DNA from: Oscillatoria sp. FACHB-1407
Lineage (GTDB): Bacteria > Cyanobacteriota > Cyanobacteriia > Elainellales > Elainellaceae
Direction of reading: 5' to 3'
Assembly: GCF_014697545.1 (NCBI RefSeq)
Contig: NZ_JACJSA010000031.1
Coordinates: forward strand, 1 to 57,142
DNA: 57,142 bases
In this document: in pieces, positions 36,009-44,850 of the stretch
How the letters are laid out: each line of letters starts with the position of its first letter
Position numbering within the stretch: position 1 is the first letter of the stretch
Notes under the pieces: model-generated
The model's database searches: none
The model's input: the letters and a program-made list of their open reading frames with translations, nothing else
What the model was told of the DNA's origin: nothing
Program-made: the position numbers and the translations under genes

Positions 36009-37295
36009 ATGCGTCAACTCATCATTCAAGTGCCTCGTGGCTGTGGCAAAAAGGTTTTTGACTTAGCGACAACTCATCAGGGAGTCAATCTCTCCCAAAC
36101 TGAGGCGATGTCAGGCGAAGATGCGATCGATCTGGTAACGGTTCACTTACCCAATCGAGCAGTTGAAGAGTTTTTAGAGCAAATCCAAGACTTACCTGAC
36201 GTTCACACTACACTGCTACCATCCGGAGTGATTGCCCTACGACCGCCTGCTGATGAAGCCCCAGAACAGGTGAAACAGGTGCAGGTGCGTAGCCCGATCG
36301 AGGTTTTTCTTTCGGGTCTGCAAAGTGTTGGCTCTTGGACAGGGTTTCTGTCATACGCTGCGGTTGCAGGGGTCGTGGTCTGGATTGGGTTATATACCAA
36401 CACCAGTTATTTACTGGTTGCTGCCATGTTGATCGCACCATTTGCCAGTCCAGCCATGAACACGGCGATCGCAACAGCACGGGGGGATTGGCATTTGCTC
36501 TGGCGCAGTATTCTCCGATATTTTGCCGCCCTGATGGTCACGATTTTGGTGGCTGGCGGGTTGAGTCTAATTTTACGGCAAGCGATCGCTACAACGTTAA
36601 TTGTAGAACGCAGTCAGATTTCAACCGTTGCAGTGTTACTTCCCTTAGCAGCAGGTGCGGCGGGTGCAATTAACCTGGTTCAGTCTGAGCGCAGTAGTTT
36701 AGTGTCTGGAGCCGCGACAGGGATGCTCGTTGCTGCGTCTCTGGCTCCGCCTGCGGGCATTGTCGGTATGGCAACTGCGATTGGACGCTGGGATATGGTG
36801 ATCAATGGGCTGTTCCTACTATTGCTGCAACTCTTCGGCATCAACGTTTCAGCCGCTTTGCTGTTTCGCTTGTATGGGTTATCGGTTCGAGAGAGCCGCT
36901 ACAGTCGAGGTAAGAAGGGGGTGTTTCCCATTGCCGTGACCGTGACGGCGATCGCCCTTGCAGGATTGCTAACCTGGCAGTTTTCTAGCCCTCCCGAACT
37001 GGAACGCTCCAGTCGTGCCCAACGCGCCAATGCCGAAATCCAGGATGTAATCCAGCAAGAGAAACTGGCAGACCTGGTAGAGGCAAATATCCGCTTTACA
37101 CGTCCCAGTATTCCAGGACAAAACACCTTGCTGTGTGTGGTGTATGTACAGCGAGCAGAGGGAGTTACCCTGCCCTCTGAGGAAATTCGTTCTCGCTTGA
37201 CGGAAGCAATTCAAACTCGATTACGAGAGCGAGGATTTAACGTCACTCCTTTAGTCGATGTCAGTGTCCTTGAGCCACCCAATCGCAATCCGTAG
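36009..37295 (+). CDS. DUF389 membrane protein with N-terminal soluble domain
   Basis: This encodes 428 residues. ATG 36009 follows AAGGGGGG. The N-terminal 90 residues (RQLIIQVPRGCGKKVFDLA) resemble an ACT/ferredoxin-like domain found in this subfamily. The membrane part has TSYLLVAAMLIAPFASPAMN, the DUF389 core, then ATGMLVAASLAPPAGIVGMA. The C-terminal soluble tail is about 110 residues. It is the paralogue of the gene at 34439, with a different domain order. Confidence 0.87.
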   Translation: MRQLIIQVPRGCGKKVFDLATTHQGVNLSQTEAMSGEDAIDLVTVHLPNRAVEEFLEQIQDLPDVHTTLLPSGVIALRPPADEAPEQVKQVQVRSPIEVFLSGLQSVGSWTGFLSYAAVAGVVVWIGLYTNTSYLLVAAMLIAPFASPAMNTAIATARGDWHLLWRSILRYFAALMVTILVAGGLSLILRQAIATTLIVERSQISTVAVLLPLAAGAAGAINLVQSERSSLVSGAATGMLVAASLAPPAGIVGMATAIGRWDMVINGLFLLLLQLFGINVSAALLFRLYGLSVRESRYSRGKKGVFPIAVTVTAIALAGLLTWQFSSPPELERSSRAQRANAEIQDVIQQEKLADLVEANIRFTRPSIPGQNTLLCVVYVQRAEGVTLPSEEIRSRLTEAIQTRLRERGFNVTPLVDVSVLEPPNRNP

Positions 37296-37305
37296 AGTGA
37301 ATTCT

Positions 37306-38127
37306 ATGAGTCAGGTAAATCTTTCCCCCAAACGTGCCCTTGAACAGGAGCAGAGTGAAATTCTGCAACAGCTTGAGGATTGGCTCGAAATTCCGATGCT
37401 AATGCTCAGCTTTATCTGGTTGGCACTGTTTGTAGTGGAGCTAATTTGGGGGCTTTCACCGCTACTCGACGCGCTGGGGATCACGATCTGGATTCTATTT
37501 ATCCTTGATTTTGGGCTGAAGTTTTTCCTGGCTCCTCGTAAACTGGCTTACCTACGACAGAACTGGCTAACGGTATTCTCATTGATGCTACCAGCCCTAC
37601 GGGTTCTGCGAGTGGTGAGAGTAGCACGGGCACTGCAAACGGCTCGGGCTGTCCGGGGGCTGCGGCTATTGAGAGTCATGACTCGAACTAATCGCGGGAT
37701 GCGGGCGTTAGCGGCAAGTGTCAATCGACGAGGGTTTAGCTATGTAGTAGGGCTAACGGCGATCGTTGCACTCATTGGAGCCGCTGGAATGTATGCCTTT
37801 GAAAGCGATGTTCCGGAGTCTGCTTTGACTGATTACGGCACAGCATTGTGGTGGACAGCAATGGTGATGACCACCATGGGATCAGACTACTTCCCAAAAA
37901 CGCCAGAAGGGCGGGTACTGTGCTTTTTGCTAGCCCTCTATGCGTTTGCTGTATTTGGTTATGTCACAGCAACCCTTGCCACTTTCTTTGTCGGTCGAGA
38001 TGCTGAGAACCCAGCAGCGGAGGTGGCAGGAGCAAAGGAAATTGCAGCGTTGAAAGCAGAAATTGCTGAATTGCGAGTAGAGCTTCAAGTGGTATTACAG
38101 CAGAGACAAGACAAAGGAAATCTGTAA
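37306..38127 (+). CDS. Voltage-gated ion-channel-like protein with unusual filter
   Basis: This encodes 273 residues from ATG 37306. Four S1-S4 type helices include an S4 with regularly spaced Arg (LRVLRVVRVARALQTARAVR), followed by S5, a pore helix and S6. The filter region reads TTMGSDYFPKTPEGR where potassium channels have TVGYGD, so selectivity may differ. The C-terminal tail is a coiled coil (EIAALKAEIAELRVELQVVL). It follows DUF389 by 10 bases and ends at a strong bidirectional hairpin. Confidence 0.85.
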   Translation: MSQVNLSPKRALEQEQSEILQQLEDWLEIPMLMLSFIWLALFVVELIWGLSPLLDALGITIWILFILDFGLKFFLAPRKLAYLRQNWLTVFSLMLPALRVLRVVRVARALQTARAVRGLRLLRVMTRTNRGMRALAASVNRRGFSYVVGLTAIVALIGAAGMYAFESDVPESALTDYGTALWWTAMVMTTMGSDYFPKTPEGRVLCFLLALYAFAVFGYVTATLATFFVGRDAENPAAEVAGAKEIAALKAEIAELRVELQVVLQQRQDKGNL

Positions 38128-38133
38128 AAAAAT

Positions 38134-38174
38134 GTTTTTGTGGAGTACAGACTGCACCCATACTCCACAAAAAC
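38134..38174. terminator. Bidirectional terminator
   Basis: GTTTTTGTGGAGTA (38134-38147) is perfectly complementary to TACTCCACAAAAAC (38161-38174) around a 13-base loop, with T and A tracts at the stem base. It separates the convergent ion-channel gene and the 68-residue gene. Confidence 0.82.
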
Positions 38175-38200
38175 ACGGCTCGTTCAGAATCATGTACGTA

Positions 38201-38407
38201 TTACACATTTCGTTTAATCGTTTGTTCAACTCGCTCCCACAGCGAAACTAGATCCTCCACAAATATATGTTGGCTAGCCATTATATGACTAACTTTGACA
38301 CAAATGGTTGGTTGATAAGTCCCATCAACAATTTGATGCCCATAAGCAACAACCTTTCCAGCATAGCCAGACAGCTTATGTGATACGTGCTCATCCAGGT
38401 TAAACAT
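38201..38407 (-). CDS. Small hypothetical protein
   Basis: This encodes 68 residues, soluble, beta-rich start (HKLSGYAGKVVAYGHQIVDG) then a helical end (IFVEDLVSLWERVEQTIKRN). I recognise no named family, though composition and clean convergence on a terminator suggest a real gene. Confidence 0.6.
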   Translation of the reverse strand: MFNLDEHVSHKLSGYAGKVVAYGHQIVDGTYQPTICVKVSHIMASQHIFVEDLVSLWERVEQTIKRNV

Positions 38408-38474
38408 ACTTGTCCTCTAAGATGGGTTGTTCTGAAATGCACAGGATGGACTCTATGTAGTTTGTGTTTTACTC

Positions 38475-39755
38475 TCAGCCAGCACTTCTAATGGAGCTGA
38501 ATGGAGCAACACATTGATATATTTGATGAATTTGGGCTGCAACCGCTGAAACACTAAAGCGAGATTGCACACGCTGTTGTCCAGCTTCTGCAAGTATTTT
38601 CCACCTTTCTGGATTAACAAACACGTCGGCGATCGCCGCTGCTAAATGAGCTGCATTTCGAGGAGGTACGAGTACTCCAGTTTCGTTGTGAACAATGCTA
38701 TACTGCAATCCTCCAACATCACTGGCAATGACTGGGGTTTTAGCTGCCATCGCTTCGATCGCCACTAACCCAAATGGTTCATAATAACTGGGGACAACAC
38801 ACACGTCAGCTGCCGCATAATAAGGTGGTAAATGTTTTTGTGGGATCGGTCCAGTAAACGTTGTAACGGCTTCCAGTCCCAGATCTTTGACGATCGCTCT
38901 AATCCGCTGTTGCTCCTGAGCATCACTGCCGTGACTACGGCTACCACCCACTAGATAGAGTTGAAATGGTTGCAACAATTTACCACACGCTGCGACAAGC
39001 GTTTCAATGCCTTTACGACCATCAAACCGTCCGACGTACAAAATCATTCGAGTTTCGGGCTTAATCTGCAATAATTGGCGGGCCGCAGTTTTAGACACAG
39101 ATGCAAAGTGTTGGATATTAATACCGCAAGGAATTACCCGGATCTGCCCTTTGCGTGAAACAGCCTGTCGCAATGTGATCGCTTCTTGAGGACTGGTAGC
39201 AATCACACAATCTACCTGCTCTAAGCACTGTTGCTCAACATTCAAACGAGTTTGAGCGATGAATGGAAGTGTTCCAATCGTCCCGTATTTTACAGCCCCA
39301 ATGGAATGGAACGTGTGCACCTGCGGTAAACCTAAGCTGAATTTGATCTGTAACCCAACCCAACCAGAAAGCCAATAGTTGGTATGAATCAACTCGTAAG
39401 TTTGTCCCGATTGCTGTACGAACAATAACCAAGCTTCAACAAACGCTGGCAGGTATTCAAACAACTCCGTTCTAGGAATAAAGCGAGCGGGACCCGCATC
39501 TAACCGAATTGTTCTGCATCCAGGAGCCAATTCTACGATCGCCTCCTGATCTGGCGATTCCCGCCGGGTAAACATATCGACCTGACATCCCCGTCTTGCC
39601 AGTGCTAACCCAAGCGATCGCACATACAAGTTTTGTCCTCCTGCTCCCTCTCTACCCAATTCAATCGAGGGATCACCATGAACTGAGATTAGTGCATAGG
39701 CTGGCTTGTTTTGCGCAGTTTGATAAATAGGTATGACTGGATAGAATTGATCCAT
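38475..39755 (-). CDS. Family 4 glycosyltransferase, sucrose synthase/SPS-like
   Basis: This encodes 426 residues. ATG 39755 follows AAAAGGA; an upstream ATG at 39827 is less likely. The N-terminus ISVHGDPSIELGREGAGGQN is the HGD..GGQ signature of sucrose-phosphate synthase and related GT4 enzymes. The C-terminal Rossmann half has VGRFDGRKGIETLVAA and a YEPFGLVAIEAMA donor-binding motif. It uses a nucleotide-sugar to extend or form a glycoside; the acceptor is uncertain. It may be involved in sucrose or compatible-solute synthesis. Confidence 0.85.
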   Translation of the reverse strand: MDQFYPVIPIYQTAQNKPAYALISVHGDPSIELGREGAGGQNLYVRSLGLALARRGCQVDMFTRRESPDQEAIVELAPGCRTIRLDAGPARFIPRTELFEYLPAFVEAWLLFVQQSGQTYELIHTNYWLSGWVGLQIKFSLGLPQVHTFHSIGAVKYGTIGTLPFIAQTRLNVEQQCLEQVDCVIATSPQEAITLRQAVSRKGQIRVIPCGINIQHFASVSKTAARQLLQIKPETRMILYVGRFDGRKGIETLVAACGKLLQPFQLYLVGGSRSHGSDAQEQQRIRAIVKDLGLEAVTTFTGPIPQKHLPPYYAAADVCVVPSYYEPFGLVAIEAMAAKTPVIASDVGGLQYSIVHNETGVLVPPRNAAHLAAAIADVFVNPERWKILAEAGQQRVQSRFSVSAVAAQIHQIYQCVAPFSSIRSAG

Positions 39756-39932
39756 TGTTCCTTTTACCTCTAGCGTTGGATATAAATTGGGATCGCCCAA
39801 AAGATGGCAATAGCAATTTACTCTCAACGTTATCTAATCGAGGTTTAGGAATTGGGGGGAATTCGGGTAGATTTTGGGTAGGCAAGCCATTCTCCATCTC
39901 GATCGCCACGTTTAATAATTAGAAGCTTTGTC

Positions 39933-40610
39933 TTATTCCAATTGCTTTAAGCGATATCCCATACCATGCACCGTTTCAATAAAATCTTCAGGAGCACCTG
40001 CTTCCCTTAATTTTTGACGCAAGGTTTTAACGTGAGATTTCACCGTTTCCTCTGTGGGCGGATCTTCTAAAGACCAAATTCGCTCAATAATTCCAGGTCT
40101 ACTCAATACCCGCCGACCGCTTGACACCAAAAGCTCCAGAAGGGCATACTCTTTTGGAGTTAAATGTAGCGGGCGTTCATCAAAAGTAACTTCGTAAGTA
40201 GAAGGATTAAGGTACAAGCTACCCCAACTTAAGGTTGCTGTAGAAGCAGAACTGCCCCGCCGCAACAATGCCCGAATGCGAGCCATAAGTTCCCTTAAGT
40301 CAAAGGGTTTGACCATGTAGTCATCGGCTCCAGCATCTAGCCCAATGATTTTGTCCTCAATTGTGTCACGGGCGGTCAGCATGAGAACTGGCAGGGAGAA
40401 GTGGCGATCGCGCAACTGTTGACATAACCGAATTCCATTCAACTTAGGTAAGGTAATGTCTAACAAGACCAAGTCATATTCTAAAGTTTGAGCATAATTC
40501 CAAGCTTCTTCACCATCCTGCGCCACATCTACTACATACTGTCGATTGGTGAGTGCCTCTATTAACATATCTGCTATCTGGACATCGTCTTCAACAATCA
40601 AGATACGCAT
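39933..40610 (-). CDS. OmpR/PhoB-family response regulator
   Basis: This encodes 225 residues. The receiver domain (MRILIVEDDVQIADM, phospho-Asp in LVLLDITLP near residue 51, VKPF Lys) is followed by a winged-helix domain (LHLTPKEYALLELLV, TVKSHVKTLRQKLREAGAP). It is divergent from the histidine kinase gene across 130 bases and is probably its partner. RppA-like in organisation; the targets are not shown by the sequence. Confidence 0.93.
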   Translation of the reverse strand: MRILIVEDDVQIADMLIEALTNRQYVVDVAQDGEEAWNYAQTLEYDLVLLDITLPKLNGIRLCQQLRDRHFSLPVLMLTARDTIEDKIIGLDAGADDYMVKPFDLRELMARIRALLRRGSSASTATLSWGSLYLNPSTYEVTFDERPLHLTPKEYALLELLVSSGRRVLSRPGIIERIWSLEDPPTEETVKSHVKTLRQKLREAGAPEDFIETVHGMGYRLKQLE

Positions 40611-40740
40611 TGATCTTTGAAATTCTACAACTTAAGCTTTACCTTTTAGTGTAAATTGAAAAACCTGCTCGGCTCAACTTGCTAAGCTGAAAGGATACAA
40701 AGTACTTCGTTAGGTATAGTAAGTCACCTGTGAATGGGTC

Positions 40741-42114
40741 ATGAAATGGTCACTTGAGGGTAAATGGATTGCTGCTGGATTTGGTGTAGTTATGGTGTTG
40801 ACGGGAGGAATCAGTTTCACCTCATACCAAAACTCAACCCGTCTGGCAGAAAGTGCAAATAAGGTAAGGCAGACCCATGAAGTGCTAGAGACATTGATTG
40901 GTATTCTCTCTGTTCTTAATGAATCTGAAGCTGGAAGGCGAGGGTACATTCTTTTTAATGACCCATCAGAACTCGATCGCTATCATCAGGCAATCCAAAC
41001 ACTCACTCCTCGATTAGATCGGCTGCAAAAACTAACGGCTAATGACGCAACTCAACAACAACAACTAACAATACTTAAGGCTCTCATTGCTCAACGACTG
41101 ATCCTGGCACAGCAATCAATTCAGTTACATCAGCAGGATCCTTTAGCGCGATCGGCACAAACTAACCGGATGATCGCCAGCACTCGCAATCGGCAAGAAA
41201 TTCAAAAACTTGTTTCTGCTATGCAGGAACAGGAAGAGCAAACTCTTGAGCGTTGGGTCAAACAATCTCAAGCTAGTATTAAACTTCGAATGTTACTTGA
41301 ATTTGTCGGAACTTTTCTCACATTTCTAATTCTCTCTGGTATTTTTGCTCTTTTGTACCGACAAATGATAAAACGCCAACAAGCAGAAGCATTACAGCAA
41401 AAACTAGCCCAGGAAAAGGAGTTAGGCGAACTCAAGTTGCAATTCTTCTCCATGGTTTCCCATGAATTTCGTACACCATTGAGTAGCATACTGGGTTCGG
41501 CTCAGATTCTTGACGAAACGCTTCAACCGTTAGTTGAAAAACAAAAGCTAAAGAGCCTTTATCGCATTCGCTCTGCGGCTCAGTTAATGACTCAGCTTCT
41601 ATCAGACATTCTAACTTTGGCAAGAGCAGAAGCAGGCAAATTGGAGTTCAATCCTAAATTAGTTGAGATGCAAACTTTTTGTCTTAATTTGTTGGAGGAT
41701 GTGCAGCCATTGAATAAATCTCAGCATAAAATTCAATTCACGATGCAGGGTCAATGTACTTATGCTTATGTAGATGAGAGGCTGTTATATTCCGTTCTGA
41801 GCAACCTAATTTCAAACGCAATTAAATATTCACCGAATGGGGGCACGGTTGATTTTATGTTGGCTTGTGAAACTGATGTCCTAACGTTCAAGGTTAGAGA
41901 TGAAGGAATTGGCATTCCACAAGAAACTCAAAAGATCTTGTATGAGCCCTTTAGACGAGGAGAAAATGTTGGAGGAATTTTAGGTACTGGACTAGGATTA
42001 GCAGTAGTTAAGAAGTGCATCGATTTGCATCATGGAAAAATTTCTGTTGAAAGTGAGGTAGATATGGGGACAACATTTGTAGTTAAAATTCCTCAGGAAA
42101 ATATTCAGTCTTAA
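40741..42114 (+). CDS. CHASE3 sensor histidine kinase
   Basis: This encodes 457 residues. TM1 is at about 10-28. A periplasmic CHASE3 domain (about 35-180, with LNESEAGRRGYILFNDP) leads to TM2 at about 185-205, then HisKA (FFSMVSHEFRTPLSSI, His241) and HATPase (NLISNAIKYSPNGG, GTGLGLAVVKK). It senses an external signal through the membrane and should phosphorylate the divergently encoded regulator. Its 3' end overlaps the convergent AI-2E family gene by four bases. Confidence 0.93.
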   Translation: MKWSLEGKWIAAGFGVVMVLTGGISFTSYQNSTRLAESANKVRQTHEVLETLIGILSVLNESEAGRRGYILFNDPSELDRYHQAIQTLTPRLDRLQKLTANDATQQQQLTILKALIAQRLILAQQSIQLHQQDPLARSAQTNRMIASTRNRQEIQKLVSAMQEQEEQTLERWVKQSQASIKLRMLLEFVGTFLTFLILSGIFALLYRQMIKRQQAEALQQKLAQEKELGELKLQFFSMVSHEFRTPLSSILGSAQILDETLQPLVEKQKLKSLYRIRSAAQLMTQLLSDILTLARAEAGKLEFNPKLVEMQTFCLNLLEDVQPLNKSQHKIQFTMQGQCTYAYVDERLLYSVLSNLISNAIKYSPNGGTVDFMLACETDVLTFKVRDEGIGIPQETQKILYEPFRRGENVGGILGTGLGLAVVKKCIDLHHGKISVESEVDMGTTFVVKIPQENIQS

Positions 42115-43190
42115 CCCTGAAATTCCGATGGTTTCTGCCAATCATTCATAATATCTTCAACCAGCACTTCCTTCAAACAAACTTGAGCGACAACCAGAAG
42201 AGGAAGTGCCAACAATAAGCCCATGAACCCAAAAAAGATTGAGAAAGCCAATTGAGATAGAAGTGTTATGGCTGGTAATAAAGATACCTGATGCCTCATT
42301 ACCAACGGAGTCAGAATGTTGCTTTCGACTTGTTGAATCAGAACGTATAGCCCAATGACTGCTAATGCTTTCCAGGGAGATTCGAGCAATGCCAGAGCTG
42401 CTGGAGGAATAACACTTAACGTTGGTCCGAGATTGGGGATAAATGTTAATAAACCTGCCAAAGAAGCATTAGCAAGGGGTAGTGGCACGCCTAACAACCA
42501 TAAACCCAACCCGCTAAAGACAGCAATGACGGTCATGTTGAATAGAATGCCGATTAGCCAGCCTGTTAAAGCAACTTCACATTTCAAGAGAATGTTATTA
42601 ACACGTTGACGATAAAATTTGGGAAAGATCAACAAGAACACTCGACGATATGCATTTGGACTCGCGAGCAGCATAATTGTGACAATTAAAACCAGAAGCA
42701 AGCTTAAGATGATTTCAACAGAGTTGGTAAACAAGCTATAAAAATTGCCAAATAATTGGTTGATAAAATCTGGTAGTTGTTGCGTCAAACGGGTAAGAAT
42801 ACCAGTGCCATCTCCTAACTGTCCTGGAATCTGATCACTCAATCTCTCGATCCAGACTCGTAATTGATCTAACCCCTGAGGAACAGCACTAATCAGTTGT
42901 GGGAGTTGATCAAAAAAAGGAGGAATGATCAGTGCAAAAAGAACAGCAAAAACAACGAGGAGAGTTGTTATTGAGACAGCAATACCGAAACCTCGATGTA
43001 ACCCCTTCTGCTCAAGGCGTTTCACAAGTTGGTTGATCACCGTGGCTAGAATAACAGCTGTAAACGCCAACAATAGAACTTGATGAATCCTCCAAAGGAT
43101 GTAGATAGAGATGATTAGGGCAAGAAACCCAACCCATTGTCCCAAACGCACAAGTTTAATCCTCCCTATTGACGATTCATTAACCTTCAT
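42111..43190 (-). CDS. AI-2E family transporter
   Basis: This encodes 359 residues with about eight membrane segments. The large family includes AI-2 exporter TqsA and Na+/H+ exchange-linked members. The diagnostic regions are the NPNAYRRVFLLIFPKFYR-like loop and the LLTFIPNLGPTLSVIPPAAL segment with the conserved PxLGP. The substrate cannot be read from the sequence. It converges on the kinase gene. Confidence 0.9.
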   Translation of the reverse strand: MKVNESSIGRIKLVRLGQWVGFLALIISIYILWRIHQVLLLAFTAVILATVINQLVKRLEQKGLHRGFGIAVSITTLLVVFAVLFALIIPPFFDQLPQLISAVPQGLDQLRVWIERLSDQIPGQLGDGTGILTRLTQQLPDFINQLFGNFYSLFTNSVEIILSLLLVLIVTIMLLASPNAYRRVFLLIFPKFYRQRVNNILLKCEVALTGWLIGILFNMTVIAVFSGLGLWLLGVPLPLANASLAGLLTFIPNLGPTLSVIPPAALALLESPWKALAVIGLYVLIQQVESNILTPLVMRHQVSLLPAITLLSQLAFSIFFGFMGLLLALPLLVVAQVCLKEVLVEDIMNDWQKPSEFQG

Positions 43191-43559
43191 CCTAGAACTC
43201 TACCTTGTGTTAGTGCGTCCTCTAAAATAGCGAATTTTAGCTATTTAAACCTTCTACGACATTAGTAACAGATTAGAACTACTCGATATCTACCCGTTTT
43301 CTACTCCCTCTTCTTACATCTGATAAATATTCTTGAGACATGGCCTGTAGTAGAGGATGATTTCGTCGTTCAAACTAAACTTCAGGTTCTACTTAAGTAG
43401 ATGATATTTTCTACTTAAGCAGGTAATTGATTAAGTTCTTTAGGTGAAAGTAGATTTCTAATTAAACGAATTTTGAAGCAATTAATAAAGTGCTAACTAT
43501 GCTAATCACACAAGTCGAGAGATAGTTTGCTTAAAAAACTGGCACCTCTAGGAGGATTT
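43191..43559. other. AT-rich intergenic region
   Basis: No gene is seen. At about 43390-43425 CTACTTAAGTAG and a second TCTACTTAAG form overlapping palindromes. The AGGAGG before 43560 is the ribosome-binding site of the following frameshifted gene. The start region of the AI-2E family gene lies at the left end. Confidence 0.5.
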
Positions 43560-44158
43560 ATGATTCGGTATTGTTATCCCAACAAACGAACATTTGAGAG
43601 ATTTAGAATGCTAGCCGTGGTTTCAATGGTTAGCTTAGTAGGCTTTTCTTTTGTTGTCCCAGCAATCTCTGCTACTCCCCTCAATCCCTGTCCAAATATT
43701 TATTACGAGGAACCTTTTAATAGTGCACGCTTGGTTCCTAGAGGATGTTCACCCAATATTGCAACCCAGTTGTCATACAGGAAGAACAAACAGTTGAAGT
43801 TCCCTACATTGATGTTAATGTTCCCAATGCAGAACGCCAAGAGAGAATCATCACAACTGAGGTTGAAGTTCCCTCCGATGGCTATGCCCTCAATATTCAA
43901 GGAGTATATGTCGTTGATAATCAGCTTTGGGTTGTTTCTCGTTTAGAAGAAACTGATCCAAATGCTCCAGGAGCGACCGTTCGAGCATCTGACCGAATTG
44001 TCATTCATGCGCCAGATATTCCAGTTCGCCAGTTCATTATTGGAGAGCGTCCACCAGGTAGCTTTAACGAACAGTATACGTTCATTAGCGATCGCCAGCA
44101 AATCGCTTCTGAGTTACAGTCAGGACGACAACTCTATCGAGAAGAAGCAACCAGCTAA
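43560..44158 (+). pseudogene. Exported hypothetical protein, frameshifted
   Basis: ATG 43560 follows AGGAGG. The first frame gives a signal peptide (MLAVVSMVSLVGFSFVVPAI) and CPNIYYEEPFNSARLVPRGC. Around 43740-43790 coding sense moves to another frame, which continues TQYCNPVVIQEEQTVEVPYI and then an acidic periplasmic domain to 44158. The two parts make one plausible cell-envelope protein. The frame may be broken, be a sequencing error, or be recoded; no classic slippery site is visible. Confidence 0.7.
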
Positions 44159-44217
44159 ACCGCTGCAATAGTAGCTTATTTCTTCCTACAAAAGAAAGAA
44201 TTTTAAGGAGATGCAAG

Positions 44218-44760
44218 ATGAAAGGACACAAATGGAACCGAATTGGAGTAACAGCAGTTGCTCTCATAGCCAGTGCAATTTCACTTCAAAATCACTCTGC
44301 TGCATTAGCAGAACCATTGCTAGCTCAACAAGAATATCAACTGGCACAGATTCCAGATAACTGCCGTCAAGTTACTGCAAGCAGTGGGTTATATGTGCGG
44401 CAAGAACCAACGGTTTATAGCCAGGCATTAGGAGTTATTGGTTCTGGGCGGTATGTAACTATCAAAAATCCAGGAACAAATGGTTGGGCACCTATTTCTG
44501 CTCCTCTAGAAGGGTATGTTTATACTGGCTTTCTCGGTACTTGCCAAGAAACAACGCCTCCCCCCAGTAATTGCCGGAGAGTTCAGGCAGATGAAGAGTT
44601 ATTGGTGCGGCAAGAACCAAGCGTGAATGGAACTGTTGTAGGGACGGTTACAGATGGGCGCAGAGTCACGATCGCGAACTTGGGTGTGAATGGATGGGTT
44701 CCGATCACGGTTCCTCTGGTTGGATATGTCTCATCCGATTACTTAGCCTACTGTCAATAG
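44218..44760 (+). CDS. Secreted SH3b-repeat protein
   Basis: This encodes 180 residues. A signal peptide (to about residue 40) is followed by two bacterial SH3 repeats: CRQVTASSGLYVRQEPTVYS and CRRVQADEELLVRQEPSVNG, each ending in a G-Y-V..YL strand. SH3b domains bind cell-wall peptides. It lies 60 bases after the frameshifted exported gene and ends before a hairpin (44774-44811). Confidence 0.85.
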   Translation: MKGHKWNRIGVTAVALIASAISLQNHSAALAEPLLAQQEYQLAQIPDNCRQVTASSGLYVRQEPTVYSQALGVIGSGRYVTIKNPGTNGWAPISAPLEGYVYTGFLGTCQETTPPPSNCRRVQADEELLVRQEPSVNGTVVGTVTDGRRVTIANLGVNGWVPITVPLVGYVSSDYLAYCQ

Positions 44761-44773
44761 TTCTTAAACTTCT

Positions 44774-44811
44774 AAGCTACACACCTTAGATGGAGGTTGA
44801 TTGTGTAGCTT
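44774..44811 (+). terminator. Putative terminator after SH3b gene
   Basis: AAGCTACACA (44774-44783) pairs with TGTGTAGCTT (44802-44811), ten bases, followed by TCTTAATAAC. It separates the SH3b gene from the MscS gene. The T run is weak. Confidence 0.5.
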
Positions 44812-44850
44812 CTTAATAACGTTAGCCGTGAATGGATTGAGAGTGAATTC

